DNA of 64,000 nucleotides from Methanosarcinaceae archaeon (GTDB taxonomy: Archaea; Halobacteriota; Methanosarcinia; Methanosarcinales; Methanosarcinaceae): positions 20,674 to 84,673 of the forward strand of contig JAUWQD010000005.1 of the NCBI GenBank assembly GCA_030611265.1. The letters are read 5' to 3'. Positions within the stretch are counted from its first letter, which is position 1. Each line of letters begins with the position of its first letter. This document shows, piece by piece, positions 18,459 through 28,321 of this stretch. The notes below the pieces were generated by a model. That model saw nothing but the letters and a program-made list of their open reading frames with translations, did not search any database and had not been told where the DNA came from. The position numbers and the translations under genes are program-made.

Positions 18459-18737
18459 TCATTTCTTAAACTCAGCGCGCACCTTCTCTATCTCATCCTG
18501 TGCGTTCTCTATTTTCAACACAAAAAATCCGTAGCATGGTTTTATGAACTGGAAAATAAGGTCTGTGCCGCTGATGCCAACAGGGATTGCATCCCCTTTA
18601 AGGGCAGCCCCACGAATCTTGTAACCACCAGGTACGTGATACATCTCATCCGTGTTCTTTTTGACAAACTCCTCGCACTGTTTTGGAGTTGCCTGGGTGA
18701 GCAGTATCTCATACGAGTTATCTTCGATGCATGACAT
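18459..18737 (-). CDS. DUF1894 family protein
   Basis: This 92-residue protein reads MSCIEDNSYEILL at the start and has VPGGYKIRG and FQFIKPCYGFFVLKI. This agrees with DUF1894, a short family largely confined to methanogen-type archaea and of unknown function. It starts three bases after the purM stop, so it is co-transcribed with a purine-synthesis gene. Confidence 0.75.
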   Translation of the reverse strand: MSCIEDNSYEILLTQATPKQCEEFVKKNTDEMYHVPGGYKIRGAALKGDAIPVGISGTDLIFQFIKPCYGFFVLKIENAQDEIEKVRAEFKK

Positions 18738-18740
18738 ATT

Positions 18741-19766
18741 TTATGTTCCCTGTCCATGTCGGACTGATTCGATTACAAGATCGCGAACTTTAATCCCGCT
18801 CTCAACAATTTTTCCAACGATCTTTCCGCCTGTCATACTTGCGGCTTTTTCGGCATTAACCTCTGGAAGTATGATCAGGAATCCCATGCCCATATTGAAG
18901 GTCCTGTACATTTCAAGGTCGGTAACTCCGCCTTCGCTTTGCAGGAACTTGAAGATATCGTTTGGCTCGATCGGGTCATAAAGATCAAATCCAAGATCGG
19001 TAACTCTCGCAAGTTTTAATAGACCGCTTCCGGTTATGTGTGCAAGTCCGTGCACATCACATTCTTTGATCACGTTAAGGACTTCCATGTATATCCTAGT
19101 TGGAATAAGGAGTTCGTCCCCGATCGTAGTAGATGGATTATTGGGAAATGGGTCGTGGTATGAATATTCCGATTCCCCGATGATCTTTCGCACAAGTGTA
19201 TATCCATTGCTGTGTACGCCGCTTGATGGTATTCCGACGACCATATCGCCGAGTTGAACCTTTTCACCTGTAATGATCTCGTCTTTTTTGACCATCCCAA
19301 GACATGTGCCTGCAAGGTCAAAGCCGTTCACGATCTCAGGCAGTGTTGCGGTCTCGCCGCCAACGATCGTCATGCGCGACATCTCGGCACCTTTTACAAG
19401 CCCTTCGCCGATCTGCTCTGCAAAGTTTTCGGAATGTTTTTCCAGTGCAAGATAATCCACAAAGGACAAGGGTTCGATACCGACAGCGAGCAGGTCGTTG
19501 ACGTTCATTGCGATACAGTCGATCCCAACAGTATTCCATCGTTCCATCTCATTTGCGATCAGCACCTTTGAGCCAACACCATCGGTTGCCATTGCAAGTG
19601 CATATTCCCCGAAATCGATGAGTCCTGCGTAATGACCTATATCAGTAAGAGGTGCGCCAAGTCCGGTTCGCTTGTAGGTCATTTGACCGGTAAGTGCTTT
19701 GATCGTAGTTTCTTCCTGTTTGATATCAACGCCGGAATCTGCGTATGTTAGATGCTTTTCGTTCAA
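18741..19766 (-). CDS. purM: Phosphoribosylformylglycinamidine cyclo-ligase (AIR synthetase)
   Basis: This 341-residue PurM has LTYADSGVDI at the N-terminus, ATDGVGSKVLIA, IDCIAMNVNDLL, VGGETATLPE, GIPSSGVHSNGYTLVRKI and HITGSGLLKLARV. It closes the imidazole ring of AIR in purine synthesis. The start is TTG at 19766, with GAGG seven bases upstream; the next ATG would remove the conserved N-terminus. It is followed directly by the DUF1894 gene. Confidence 0.95.
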   Translation of the reverse strand: MNEKHLTYADSGVDIKQEETTIKALTGQMTYKRTGLGAPLTDIGHYAGLIDFGEYALAMATDGVGSKVLIANEMERWNTVGIDCIAMNVNDLLAVGIEPLSFVDYLALEKHSENFAEQIGEGLVKGAEMSRMTIVGGETATLPEIVNGFDLAGTCLGMVKKDEIITGEKVQLGDMVVGIPSSGVHSNGYTLVRKIIGESEYSYHDPFPNNPSTTIGDELLIPTRIYMEVLNVIKECDVHGLAHITGSGLLKLARVTDLGFDLYDPIEPNDIFKFLQSEGGVTDLEMYRTFNMGMGFLIILPEVNAEKAASMTGGKIVGKIVESGIKVRDLVIESVRHGQGT

Positions 19767-19796
19767 CGTTTAGCCTCTGTTCCTAATAGATGATTA

Positions 19797-21191
19797 TTAT
19801 TTATCAAGTTCAAATACATCATGTAGCATCTTCACTGCCTGAATTGCAGCATCTTCACTTACAACAAAGGATATATTATGCTGTGAAGAACCCTGACTGA
19901 TCATGATCACATTGATCTTTGCAGTTCCGAGTGCATCAAATACCTTACCTGCGACACCCGGTATGCCTGTCATTCCCGCACCAACAACCGCCACCACACA
20001 GATATTGCTATCATGTGTTATCTCTCGCACAACGCCACGGTCAAATTCGGAATTGATGGCTTCAACTGCTGCATTAAGATGTGCACCGTCCACAACAATG
20101 GACATGTTTGCTTCAGAAGAGCCCTGACTTATCATGATAATGTTCACACCTGCGTTGGCAAGTGTTGTAAATACACGCGCAGCCGTGCCGATAGTTCCGA
20201 CCATCCCTGCACCTGAAATATTCACCAATGCGACATTTCGAATGAGCGTGACCGCTTTGACCACTTCTTCACTCTGTGTCTGGTCAGCAACGATCAACGT
20301 ACCCGGGAAATCGACCTCAAATGTATTTTTGACGCGGACTGGTATGCCATGCCTGATAGCAGGTTCAATGGACCTTGGGTGCAAAACATTTGCTCCGAAA
20401 TAAGACAGTTCCATTGCTTCGATATATGAGATCTGCGGAATGGGTTTTGCATCAGGTACGATCTTTGGGTCAGTGGTCATGATGCCGTGAACCTCTTTCC
20501 AAAGCCAGATCTCATCCGCTTTGATCGCTGCACCAACAATAGATGCCGAAAAATCAGAGCCACCCCTGCCGAGTGTTGTGATAATCCCCTCTTCATTCTC
20601 TGCAATAAACCCTGTAACAACAGGTATGTGATCTTCAAGAAGCGGGATAAGTCGTTCATTTACATATTCATACGTTTTTTCAAGAGGTCTTGCATTACCG
20701 TATTCATCGGTTGTGACAATGCCGACCTCGCCGCCTGTAAATGCTTGAGATTTAATTCCAAGTGATTTGATCGCGCCGCAGACGATTGGTACTGCAAGTC
20801 TTTCACCATAGGATGAAATGTAATCGACCGAACGTGGTGTGAGTTCGCCAAGATAACAGATTCCGATGAGTGCTTTTTCCAGTTCATCGATCCTGCTATC
20901 GATCTTCTGGATGGTCTCATCGATTATTTCGTCATCATCAATGGCATCATGGATTGCATCGTAGTGTTTTTTGGTCAGGTTTGCCATGAACTCTTTTACC
21001 TGGGATACTTTGCCTTTTTTGGATGAATTGATAGAATTCTCAAGCAAACCATCAGTCACGCCACCGAGTGCAGATGTGATTGCTACGACTTCGTCACCCT
21101 TGTCATAGTAACGTTTTAAAAGTTCTGCAACATGTCGAATCTTTTTCCCGTCTGCGATGGACGTGCCACCGAATTTCATTACAATTCTCAT
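19797..21191 (-). CDS. lysC: Aspartate kinase with two ACT domains
   Basis: This 464-residue enzyme starts MRIVMKFGGTSIADG (ATP-binding lysine segment), has TPRSVDYISSYGERLAV, TLGRGGSDFSASIVGAA and LHPRSIEPAIRHGIPVRVKN in the kinase domain. Two ACT domains follow (about residues 310-390 and 395-464), each with the VNIIMISQGSSE or INVIMISQGSSQ effector segment. It phosphorylates aspartate for lysine, threonine and methionine synthesis and is likely feedback-inhibited through the ACT pair. Confidence 0.95.
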   Translation of the reverse strand: MRIVMKFGGTSIADGKKIRHVAELLKRYYDKGDEVVAITSALGGVTDGLLENSINSSKKGKVSQVKEFMANLTKKHYDAIHDAIDDDEIIDETIQKIDSRIDELEKALIGICYLGELTPRSVDYISSYGERLAVPIVCGAIKSLGIKSQAFTGGEVGIVTTDEYGNARPLEKTYEYVNERLIPLLEDHIPVVTGFIAENEEGIITTLGRGGSDFSASIVGAAIKADEIWLWKEVHGIMTTDPKIVPDAKPIPQISYIEAMELSYFGANVLHPRSIEPAIRHGIPVRVKNTFEVDFPGTLIVADQTQSEEVVKAVTLIRNVALVNISGAGMVGTIGTAARVFTTLANAGVNIIMISQGSSEANMSIVVDGAHLNAAVEAINSEFDRGVVREITHDSNICVVAVVGAGMTGIPGVAGKVFDALGTAKINVIMISQGSSQHNISFVVSEDAAIQAVKMLHDVFELDK

Positions 21192-21340
21192 GATCTTATC
21201 ACACTTTACATCAGATTGTTATAGCATGTAATTGGCATTATTAAGACGACATTGTAATATAAAGATTATGAATCGGAAATGTGATGGAATATGATAGTTT
21301 GATCGATTATGTTCAGTTCTGATACACCAAATATACATAT

Positions 21341-21470
21341 TTTCTCGTAGTATATATTTTATAAATATATAGTGCGAGTCAATCTGAGCGTCAGCGAAGA
21401 TTTTCTCGTAGTATATAATTTATAGAATTATATAGTTCGAGTTAATTCTACCGGAGGGAGAATTTTCTCG
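21341..21470 (+). repeat. Double-hairpin repeat, two tandem units
   Basis: Each roughly 62-nt unit has an AT-rich palindrome (TATATATTT/AAATATATA in unit 1, TATATAATT/AATTATATA in unit 2), then GCGAGT or TCGAGT. A second hairpin is closed by TTCTCG and its stem differs compensatorily between units: AATCT/AGATT with loop GAGCGTCAGCGA, then AATTC/GAATT with loop TACCGGAGGGA. Five more complete copies and several relics exist in the window. Confidence 0.8.
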
Positions 21471-21534
21471 TCGTAACATATATACGTTAGTAATTATATT
21501 TTATTGTTACATAAATTGAAAAAGGATTATCATC

Positions 21535-21882
21535 ATGGTACTGACAATATTTGATTGGACCACTACGCTTGTCGCATTAATAGGATTAGTATTTGTCATC
21601 AGGATATTCTCTATGTGGCATAATTTAGACCAATCCATGTTAAAAGCAAAAGTATTCCTTGATGAAAAATTCTTGTACAACAACTGGATATACCTTTTCT
21701 GGATAGGAACATTTATCGTAATTCATCAGGTAACTATAATTGTGTATAATAGTGCACAATATTCATTCAATACGGAATTTCGATATATTTCCGACATATT
21801 TAAATTTGCAAGCGTTATTTTAATTGTCATTTTCTGTTATCGCTGGTACAAACTGTTGAATGCTTGTATACTTAAAGATTGA
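21535..21882 (+). CDS. Small membrane protein, function unknown
   Basis: This 115-residue protein has three hydrophobic segments (about residues 8-25, 46-67 and 84-103) separated by charged loops. No family recognised. It is followed 21 bases later by an ABC exporter on the same strand and may belong to that unit. The spacer upstream holds the tandem double-hairpin repeats. Confidence 0.55.
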   Translation: MVLTIFDWTTTLVALIGLVFVIRIFSMWHNLDQSMLKAKVFLDEKFLYNNWIYLFWIGTFIVIHQVTIIVYNSAQYSFNTEFRYISDIFKFASVILIVIFCYRWYKLLNACILKD

Positions 21883-21903
21883 TAGTCATTCGTTGGTGAT
21901 ATT

Positions 21904-22827
21904 TTGATCAATGCCAAAAACCTCACAAAACGTTTTGGGAAAGTAGATGCTCTCAAAGGTTTGAACCTTCATGTAAAAAAAGGTTCGATACAGGGTCTCA
22001 TTGGACCAAACGGTGCAGGGAAGAGTACCACAATAAAGATACTTTCTACACTTGTCATTGCAAATTCCGGTGATGTCACGATCAATGATATTCCCCTAAA
22101 ACGCGGCGTCAGTGTGCGAAGCATGATAGGTGTTGTTCCTGAAACTCCGCGTCTGCATGAGAATAAATCTGCAAGAAGTGAACTTCGATTTCATGCAAAA
22201 CTCTATGGGATGTCGCAAAAAGAGGCGAAATCCCGCATCAGTGATCTGCTATATGCTGTTCAACTTGAAGATGCGGCAGACCGCCCGATAAGAGGATATT
22301 CAACCGGCATGAAAAAACGTGTCGCACTTGCTCTCGCACTTTTGCATGAACCTGAAATACTACTTCTGGATGAGCCGATGTCAGGACTTGACCCTGTTAT
22401 CAGGAAGCAGTTCAAGGAGATAATTCTTGATCTTAAGGAGATGGGAAAAACGATTCTTGTTTCTGACCATGACCTCTATACAGTTGAGGAATTGTGTGAC
22501 AGCGTAACGATCATTCAGGATGGGAAAACGGTTGTTGAGGATACAATCGAGTCTTTGCGGCATGAAACCGGAAGCATTGCGATTGAACTTAGGGTCAGTG
22601 ATGACTCTACTATGGATGGACTGGAGTCGAAACTAACGTCTCTTGACTGCGTGACTGACGTTTCACAAAAACGCGGCTGGGTTATTGTGAAGGTACGCGA
22701 TTCCAAAACAGACATTCCTGTGGTTATCCATACGGCTTCGAATCATACCGACATACTTGAAGCAAAGCAGACAAAGATCACACTTGAAGATATATTCTTA
22801 AAATTTGCAGGTGGTCATCATGGTTAA
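21904..22827 (+). CDS. ABC transporter ATP-binding protein
   Basis: This 307-residue ATPase has Walker A GPNGAGKSTT, signature GYSTGMKKRVALA (an STGMK variant of LSGGQ), Walker B ILLLDEPMSGLD and the switch histidine in VSDHD. The C-terminal 80 residues are the extension common to ABC-2 exporters. The start is TTG 21904, preceded by GGTGATA. It overlaps the permease gene by eight bases, so the two form one transporter of unknown substrate. Confidence 0.9.
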   Translation: MINAKNLTKRFGKVDALKGLNLHVKKGSIQGLIGPNGAGKSTTIKILSTLVIANSGDVTINDIPLKRGVSVRSMIGVVPETPRLHENKSARSELRFHAKLYGMSQKEAKSRISDLLYAVQLEDAADRPIRGYSTGMKKRVALALALLHEPEILLLDEPMSGLDPVIRKQFKEIILDLKEMGKTILVSDHDLYTVEELCDSVTIIQDGKTVVEDTIESLRHETGSIAIELRVSDDSTMDGLESKLTSLDCVTDVSQKRGWVIVKVRDSKTDIPVVIHTASNHTDILEAKQTKITLEDIFLKFAGGHHG

Positions 22828-23767
22828 TTTATTCAAGGGTGTGTTCGCCATCATTTTTGATGAGTTGAAATTTGCGATCAGACGAAAGACGATCACGTCA
22901 TATATTCTATTTTCTTTTGTATTTGCAATTTCATTATATGGAACATATATGCAGGAATACGGTGCTGCGCAGGGTGAAATGCCTCTGCTTTCAATGTTTC
23001 CCATAGAACTTGAAAAGGGAGTTGCACCCTTGACAGACTTTGCGATATTCCTTATGGCGTTTTTTGTATCGGCACTGCAGTCTGCAAGTTCTGGAACACC
23101 TCCTGATGTGGTGCTACCTGTTGATATCGGAATAACGCTGTTCATCATTGCACCGATATTGATCGCACTGTCGTCACTTTCCAAACTAGCTGTGCGCCTG
23201 TGTGCATCAAGTATTGCGAGGGAGCGTGAATCAAAGACACTGTATCATTTGTTGGTAAGCCCTCAACCAAGAGCAATGGCATATTTATCCAAATTCATTG
23301 GGGCAATTGGTGCAGCCATTCCAATGATAGTTCTAGTGTTTGCAGGTGTTGTATGGATAATTGGTGCATCATTTGTACCGTATATCGAAGTTGAGCAAGC
23401 AGCCCAACTCAAGAATCAGGTATTGATCGCAAGTATTGTGACAACATTCCTGTTTGCATCGATCGGCATGTTCCTCTCAACGATCACCCGCAATGAGGAG
23501 AGTGCAGTAAATCGGGGCGGTTGGATCTTGAAGATCATGATAGTATTGACAACCGTGTGGATATTCCTGCCAATATTCTCTGTTGCAGGTGAAAGTACAG
23601 CATCCACGATCGAGAAAATTACAATGATCTCTCCACTTACGCTTGATATGATTGCGCTCTATGGTGGTGAGATGTTCAACCAGTACATGCTCATACAATT
23701 AGGGGTTGGATTACTGTTCCTGTTTAGTGGGATGATGATATTTGTACGGCAGGATGTTGAATACTGA
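22820..23767 (+). CDS. ABC-2 type transporter permease
   Basis: From ATG 22820 (AGGTGGT upstream) the protein has 315 residues and six hydrophobic segments, including one near the N-terminus, a cluster between about residues 150 and 250, and a last one at about 290-310. The ASSIARERESKTLYHLLVSP segment is the cytoplasmic coupling motif of ABC-2 (NatB/CcmB-like) permeases. It partners the preceding ATPase. Confidence 0.85.
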   Translation: MVNLFKGVFAIIFDELKFAIRRKTITSYILFSFVFAISLYGTYMQEYGAAQGEMPLLSMFPIELEKGVAPLTDFAIFLMAFFVSALQSASSGTPPDVVLPVDIGITLFIIAPILIALSSLSKLAVRLCASSIARERESKTLYHLLVSPQPRAMAYLSKFIGAIGAAIPMIVLVFAGVVWIIGASFVPYIEVEQAAQLKNQVLIASIVTTFLFASIGMFLSTITRNEESAVNRGGWILKIMIVLTTVWIFLPIFSVAGESTASTIEKITMISPLTLDMIALYGGEMFNQYMLIQLGVGLLFLFSGMMIFVRQDVEY

Positions 23768-24077
23768 GAAAAAATGGCTCTTTCTAACATCGTGTAGGCA
23801 TTGCAACTAATTTGGCAAATACAGATGCTGTCCAAAAATTCAAAATCAGAAGAAAAATGAGATGGATTAGAGCTTTAAATTAAAAAATATGCAAGAAAAT
23901 TATTACTTACAGTGATATGTTAGGAAGCCTCTAAGTACTTAAAAAAATATAGCAAATAAAGACTAATGGAATGTTAAGTAAAAATGATTTTTGTTTTGGT
24001 TTTATATTTGCTAACATAATCAATAGTCCTCCCATATCTTCAACCTTCCTGTTACATGAGCATTCTGGCGGAATGAT
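23768..24077. other. Spacer without recognised features
   Basis: No open frame with a plausible start, no repeat family member and no RNA gene seen. Confidence 0.4.
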
Positions 24078-24617
24078 TTAAGATAAATCCATTAAATCTC
24101 TCAGTTTTTCTAAGAGTTCGAAAATATCTGAGTCTACTTCTTCCTTCAACTCTTTTCCAGTTTTGGTGCGTTTTTCTATAGAGAGATTATTGTCTAAATA
24201 ACGACGAAATTTGTCGTATGCGGGATCCATTGCAAGGTAATGATACCTAGAAATTTCCATCAATTTTTCCGCTGGAATTAAATCCTTGTTTATAGAAAGA
24301 TGCAATGATAGAGGATTATAAAACTTTTCAAGTTGTTTTTCAATATACCTTATTTGTCTATCTATCTTTGTCTGCTTAAAAGACTCTTTTGCTTGTTTCA
24401 CTATTCCCCAAGTGAATATGACATAGAGTATGGTTACATAACCAATGACAATTGAGCTAGAGACGCCGAGCAATTGTATTACGATTGGATTGTTTACACC
24501 AGCGCCTTCTACAATGTAAAGGGCAACTAAAAATATAATCAATATGGTAATACTCGGTAAAACTATAAACAACATGATTGGATTTTCAATCAACTTGTTT
24601 TCATCTATTTTTTCCAT
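24078..24617 (-). CDS. Membrane protein with cytoplasmic helical domain, function unknown
   Basis: Of 179 residues, two hydrophobic helices span about residues 13-35 and 45-72. A charged helical domain follows (KQTKIDRQIRYIEKQLEKFY, then PLSLHLSINKDLIPAEKL). Proteins with a two-helix anchor and an EKQLEKFYxPL-type domain are scattered in archaea without a known role. It stands alone on the minus strand. Confidence 0.6.
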   Translation of the reverse strand: MEKIDENKLIENPIMLFIVLPSITILIIFLVALYIVEGAGVNNPIVIQLLGVSSSIVIGYVTILYVIFTWGIVKQAKESFKQTKIDRQIRYIEKQLEKFYNPLSLHLSINKDLIPAEKLMEISRYHYLAMDPAYDKFRRYLDNNLSIEKRTKTGKELKEEVDSDIFELLEKLRDLMDLS

Positions 24618-24782
24618 GTGACCACCGTTTGGATGTAATCATTATTTCATGGTGTTGCTATATATAATCTTTTACAAATGAAACATTTTAAACAAAACAG
24701 AGGATGTTCAACAGTAAATGTCAATGATATTTATTGTTTTGGGATACAACTAACTCTATGTTGATGAGGTCTAAAAAGTTAA

Positions 24783-25943
24783 TTATTTTTTCCTTGCCTG
24801 CATGGACATAAACACAAGTCCGATCATAATAGCAGATAACATTGAACCAAAACCAGGCAGTTCGAGCACTTTTCCAACGGTCTCATTATCTTCGCCAATC
24901 TTTCCCACCATGTCTGAAGCGACCTCTGCTGCAAGTCCTGCTGCTTCGGATGCGATGCTGGCTTCAACTGTGAATGCTTTTGTGTGAGTTGACATGGTTC
25001 CATCACTTGCAACAGTTGTTAAAACCACTTCATGTGTTCCAGCATTCAATGTTTCAGTTACAGTTGAATATGTACCTGTACTTATGCCACTTCTATGGTC
25101 AATCTGCTCGCCATCAAGTAGTACTTTAACTTCAGAAATGTCCTCGTTTTCGAGGGTGTAGCGAATTATTGCGATATCACCATCACGAATTTTGGCACTA
25201 TCTGCGCCTTCTATTGTTATTGTGGCATCACTTTCAATGACAATATTCGCCCTCTGGGATACTTGTTCAAGAAATATCACTTCACTGTCTGTTCCTACAA
25301 AAAAATCATCGAATTTTGCAATAAAAATAGTGATGACTTTGCTGTCAACGGTTTTTGAGTAGGTGAACATGTCTCCTTTCTCAACTTCTTCTTCTTTTAT
25401 CGGGTAACCGTTCTTGCTAAGGGTAAGTGTAACAGATGTGTCTTCCAGACCTGATGCTTCAAGTGTGTGCTCTTCTTCAAGTTCAAGAGGTGTGCCAATT
25501 CGAATTGATTTAGTTTTGTCAAGTATGAGGTATTCGGCAGCATCGAATTCAGGGTCAAGGAACTGCTCGACTTTTAGTTCCGTTGAAAGGGGTTCTTCTA
25601 TTACTTCAATAGGAGTTATGCGAATTATCAGGTAATCGTTTTCTTCATCATCTTCATCGGTCACGGTTTTGATATACTCAAAAGGTGCGTTTTCCTTGGC
25701 GAAATATGCATCTGTATCGATCTTGTTTCCGTTCAAGTACAATTCAAGCCAGCTATCTCCGTTTTCGGAGTTTATGTCCATCACTTTTATGGAATAGCCT
25801 TGCTCAAGTGCAAGTTCGCCCTGAATTTCCACGAACGTTTCCGAGTAATGGATCATTGCATTTGCTTCTGTACCGTATGCAGGAGATACGAATGCTGATA
25901 AGACGATACATAAGCCCACAAGTACAAAATGTATATATCTCAT
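24783..25943 (-). CDS. Surface protein with S-layer-like domain and PGF-CTERM-like anchor
   Basis: From ATG 25943 (GAGGT five bases upstream) the protein has 386 residues. A signal peptide (FVLVGLCIVLSAFVSPAYG) comes first. About residues 30-115 (LEQGYSIKVMDINSENGDSW, then LELYLNGNKID) resemble the Methanosarcina S-layer duplication domain. Ig-like beta domains follow, and the C-terminus reads LPGFGSMLSAIMIGLVFMSM then ARKK. PGF plus one helix plus basic residues is the archaeosortase-type sorting signal. It should be exported and lipid-anchored on the cell surface. Confidence 0.75.
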   Translation of the reverse strand: MRYIHFVLVGLCIVLSAFVSPAYGTEANAMIHYSETFVEIQGELALEQGYSIKVMDINSENGDSWLELYLNGNKIDTDAYFAKENAPFEYIKTVTDEDDEENDYLIIRITPIEVIEEPLSTELKVEQFLDPEFDAAEYLILDKTKSIRIGTPLELEEEHTLEASGLEDTSVTLTLSKNGYPIKEEEVEKGDMFTYSKTVDSKVITIFIAKFDDFFVGTDSEVIFLEQVSQRANIVIESDATITIEGADSAKIRDGDIAIIRYTLENEDISEVKVLLDGEQIDHRSGISTGTYSTVTETLNAGTHEVVLTTVASDGTMSTHTKAFTVEASIASEAAGLAAEVASDMVGKIGEDNETVGKVLELPGFGSMLSAIMIGLVFMSMQARKK

Positions 25944-26076
25944 AGTAACCTCAAACTTCAAGTGTCAGTTGTATGATACGTTGGTATAATACTATTATAT
26001 ATTCATTTATTTAATATAATTATATTGATAGATTAGTTTATAGGTGTTTTGATTCAGATACTCAAATGGTGAACCA

Positions 26077-27273
26077 ATGAAATACGCGGTACTTATCGGA
26101 GACGGGATGGCAGATTTCCCAATTGATGAATTTGGCGGAAAGACAGTCCTTCAAAAAGCCAATACTCCAAATATGGATTATATTACTAAGAACGGACGCG
26201 CCGGTCTTGCACGAACAGTCCCCGATGGGATGCCACCCGGAAGCGATGTTGCAAATATGTCTATTATTGGATATGATCCGAAAAAGTATTATTCAGGCAG
26301 GGCACCGCTTGAGGCTGCAAGCATGGGAATACCGCTAAATGATGGCGATGTGGCATTTCGGTGCAACCTGATCACAATCACGGATGGCATTATCGCGGAT
26401 TACAGTGCAGGACACATTACAAGTGAAGAGGCTAAGACACTCATTGAAGCGGTTGACTCCAGAATTGGCACTGAAAAGATAAGGTTCTACCCGGGGATCA
26501 GTTACCGTCATCTGATGGTCGCTTCAGGGGATGTTGGTATAAATTCCGAGTGTACGCCGCCGCATGATGTCATTGGTGAGGCAAAAAGTGAGTATATGCC
26601 CAAAGGCAAGGACAGCGAACTTTTGTGTGAGTTGACCGATGCTTCAAGAACTATCCTTGAGAAACATCCCGTGAACAGCGAGCGAGTCAAAGCCGGCAAG
26701 AATCCTGCAAATTATATTTGGCTCTGGGGACAGGGATATGCACCAAGTTTTATTGAATTTGAACAACTCTACGGCATGTCGGGTTCTATCATTTCTGCCG
26801 TTGACCTGTTAAAAGGGATCGGCATTTATGCCGGATTGAATGTCATTGATGTGCCGGGTGCGACAGGGTATCTGGATACGAACTATTCCGGCAAGGCGGA
26901 GTATGCGCTCGAATCCCTGAAGAACCACGATATTGTATTCGTGCATGTCGAAGCACCGGACGAGGCAGGGCACATGGGGGACACTGATGCAAAGATCCGG
27001 GCAATCGAGGATTTTGACAAACTGGTGGTTGGCAGGATACTTGAATACGCACGCGAGTCGGATGAGGATTTCACGATTCTGGTTCTGCCTGACCATCCAA
27101 CTCCGATTTCATTAAAAACACATACATCCGATCCTGTGCCATTTGCAATTTATTCCACTGCAGACAAAGACCCTGACGGTGCGGCAGCGTTTGATGAGGA
27201 ATCTGCAAAACAGGGGTCGTTTGGGACAGTGTATGCGCCGGATCTTGTGCAGATGCTTATCGATCTTAACTGA
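26077..27273 (+). CDS. apgM: 2,3-bisphosphoglycerate-independent phosphoglycerate mutase, archaeal type
   Basis: This 398-residue protein of the alkaline phosphatase superfamily starts [15 protein letters not shown] (metal-binding Asp). It has [14 protein letters not shown] with the nucleophilic serine region, [23 protein letters not shown] and LVLPDHPTP (second metal site). It interconverts 2- and 3-phosphoglycerate in glycolysis and gluconeogenesis. Length and motifs fit archaeal ApgM. It stands alone, followed by a repeat-filled spacer. Confidence 0.95.
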   Translation: MKYAVLIGDGMADFPIDEFGGKTVLQKANTPNMDYITKNGRAGLARTVPDGMPPGSDVANMSIIGYDPKKYYSGRAPLEAASMGIPLNDGDVAFRCNLITITDGIIADYSAGHITSEEAKTLIEAVDSRIGTEKIRFYPGISYRHLMVASGDVGINSECTPPHDVIGEAKSEYMPKGKDSELLCELTDASRTILEKHPVNSERVKAGKNPANYIWLWGQGYAPSFIEFEQLYGMSGSIISAVDLLKGIGIYAGLNVIDVPGATGYLDTNYSGKAEYALESLKNHDIVFVHVEAPDEAGHMGDTDAKIRAIEDFDKLVVGRILEYARESDEDFTILVLPDHPTPISLKTHTSDPVPFAIYSTADKDPDGAAAFDEESAKQGSFGTVYAPDLVQMLIDLN

Positions 27274-27343
27274 AAAGGTCAAGCAGGGGATGTTTTGGCT
27301 AAATGTGAAAACAACACAACGATTCGCCGCAAGCGGAGCATCT

Positions 27344-27503
27344 CGAAATATTCATCAAATCCGTCGAACCTCATCTGTACCCATGAGATGAACCAGTCCG
27401 ACGCGTAGCGTATCTGCATTTATTTGCGGTTCATTTTCATTTTTAACCGCAGATAGACGCAGATGTGGTTATGTGGGTGATTAGTTCATGAGTTCGCGCG
27501 CAG
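27344..27503 (+). repeat. Long direct repeat, copy 1
   Basis: About 160 bases repeated at 27600-27760. The right 105 bases, from TCCGACGCGTAGCGTATCTG to AGTTCGCGCGCAG, are almost identical. They contain ACCGCAGATAGACGCAGATG, related to a TTACGCAGATT motif seen again near 27523 and 29823. The left part forms different hairpins in the two copies (CTCATC/GATGAG here). Confidence 0.75.
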
Positions 27504-27599
27504 GGTTATCATTTTTTTTCAGACACGGATTTACACAGATTTACGCAGATTTGAACTTGAGGAGGGAAAGAATCGTGAGTTGGTGCGCGGTCGGCGTAC

Positions 27600-27760
27600 C
27601 TCGAAACTTTCATCAAATACGTTTGACCCCCATAGTATCAATGGAATCAAACAATCCGACGCGTAGCGTATCTGCGTTCATCTGCGGTTCATTTTCATTT
27701 TTAACCGCAGATAGACGCAGATGTGGTTATGTGAGGGATTAGTTCATAAGTTCGCGCGCA
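27600..27760 (+). repeat. Long direct repeat, copy 2
   Basis: Second copy of the 27344-27503 repeat. The left part has its own stem, CGTTTGA...TCAAAC, in place of the stem in copy 1, so pairing is kept while sequence changes. No coding function seen. Confidence 0.75.
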
Positions 27761-27899
27761 GCCGGCGCATTCCACAATCGGCGCGTGTCCTGCATCACCA
27801 TTAACCTAACTCCGCCCGCCCCAAACCGAGCACATCAGGTCATACCTGACCTACAACGAAAAAACTATACCCAAAAACAACCATAAACAAATACCACCC

Positions 27900-28283
27900 A
27901 TGCCCCAAATATTCGTCCTACAAGAACACAACGCCTCACACCACCACTACGACCTCAGGCTTGAGATCGATGGAGTCCTCAAAAGCTTTGCGCTCCCAAA
28001 AACACCGCCAACCGAACATGGAATAAAAAGGCTCGCCATCCAGACAGAAGACCACACGCTTGAATACGCAGACTTCGAGGGTGAGATACCAAAAGGGCAC
28101 TACGGCGCAGGAACAGTAACACTCTGGGATCGGGGCGAGCTTGTGGTCGAAGACTTCAGGGAGAACGAGAAGATACTCTTCGAACTGTCCGGCAACAAAA
28201 TGCAGGGCAGGTATGCACTCATCAAGACCAAAATCGGGGGACAGAAGAAGAACAAGAACTGGCTGTTCTTTAAGCGGAAATGA
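27900..28283 (+). CDS. Stand-alone LigD-type 3'-phosphoesterase
   Basis: This 127-residue protein is a single LigD PE domain: FVLQEHNASHHHYDLRLEID near the start (metal-binding His and Asp), a central YADFEGEIPKGHYGAG and C-terminal NKNWLFFKRK. Such domains remove 3'-phosphate and 3'-ribonucleotide ends. In bacteria the domain is fused to ligase and polymerase in NHEJ LigD; small solo versions are known in some archaea, including Methanosarcina. No Ku or ligase gene is adjacent. Confidence 0.9.
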   Translation: MPQIFVLQEHNASHHHYDLRLEIDGVLKSFALPKTPPTEHGIKRLAIQTEDHTLEYADFEGEIPKGHYGAGTVTLWDRGELVVEDFRENEKILFELSGNKMQGRYALIKTKIGGQKKNKNWLFFKRK

Positions 28284-28321
28284 AGGGATATCAATTAATT
28301 TAAAAAAATGATAGGTGTCAT

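Noticed and set aside
21341..21470. Double-hairpin repeats as a short CRISPR array
   Set aside because: Only two tandem units, the whole unit is structured, and the variable parts fall into two recurring classes seen at other loci, so they are not unique spacers.
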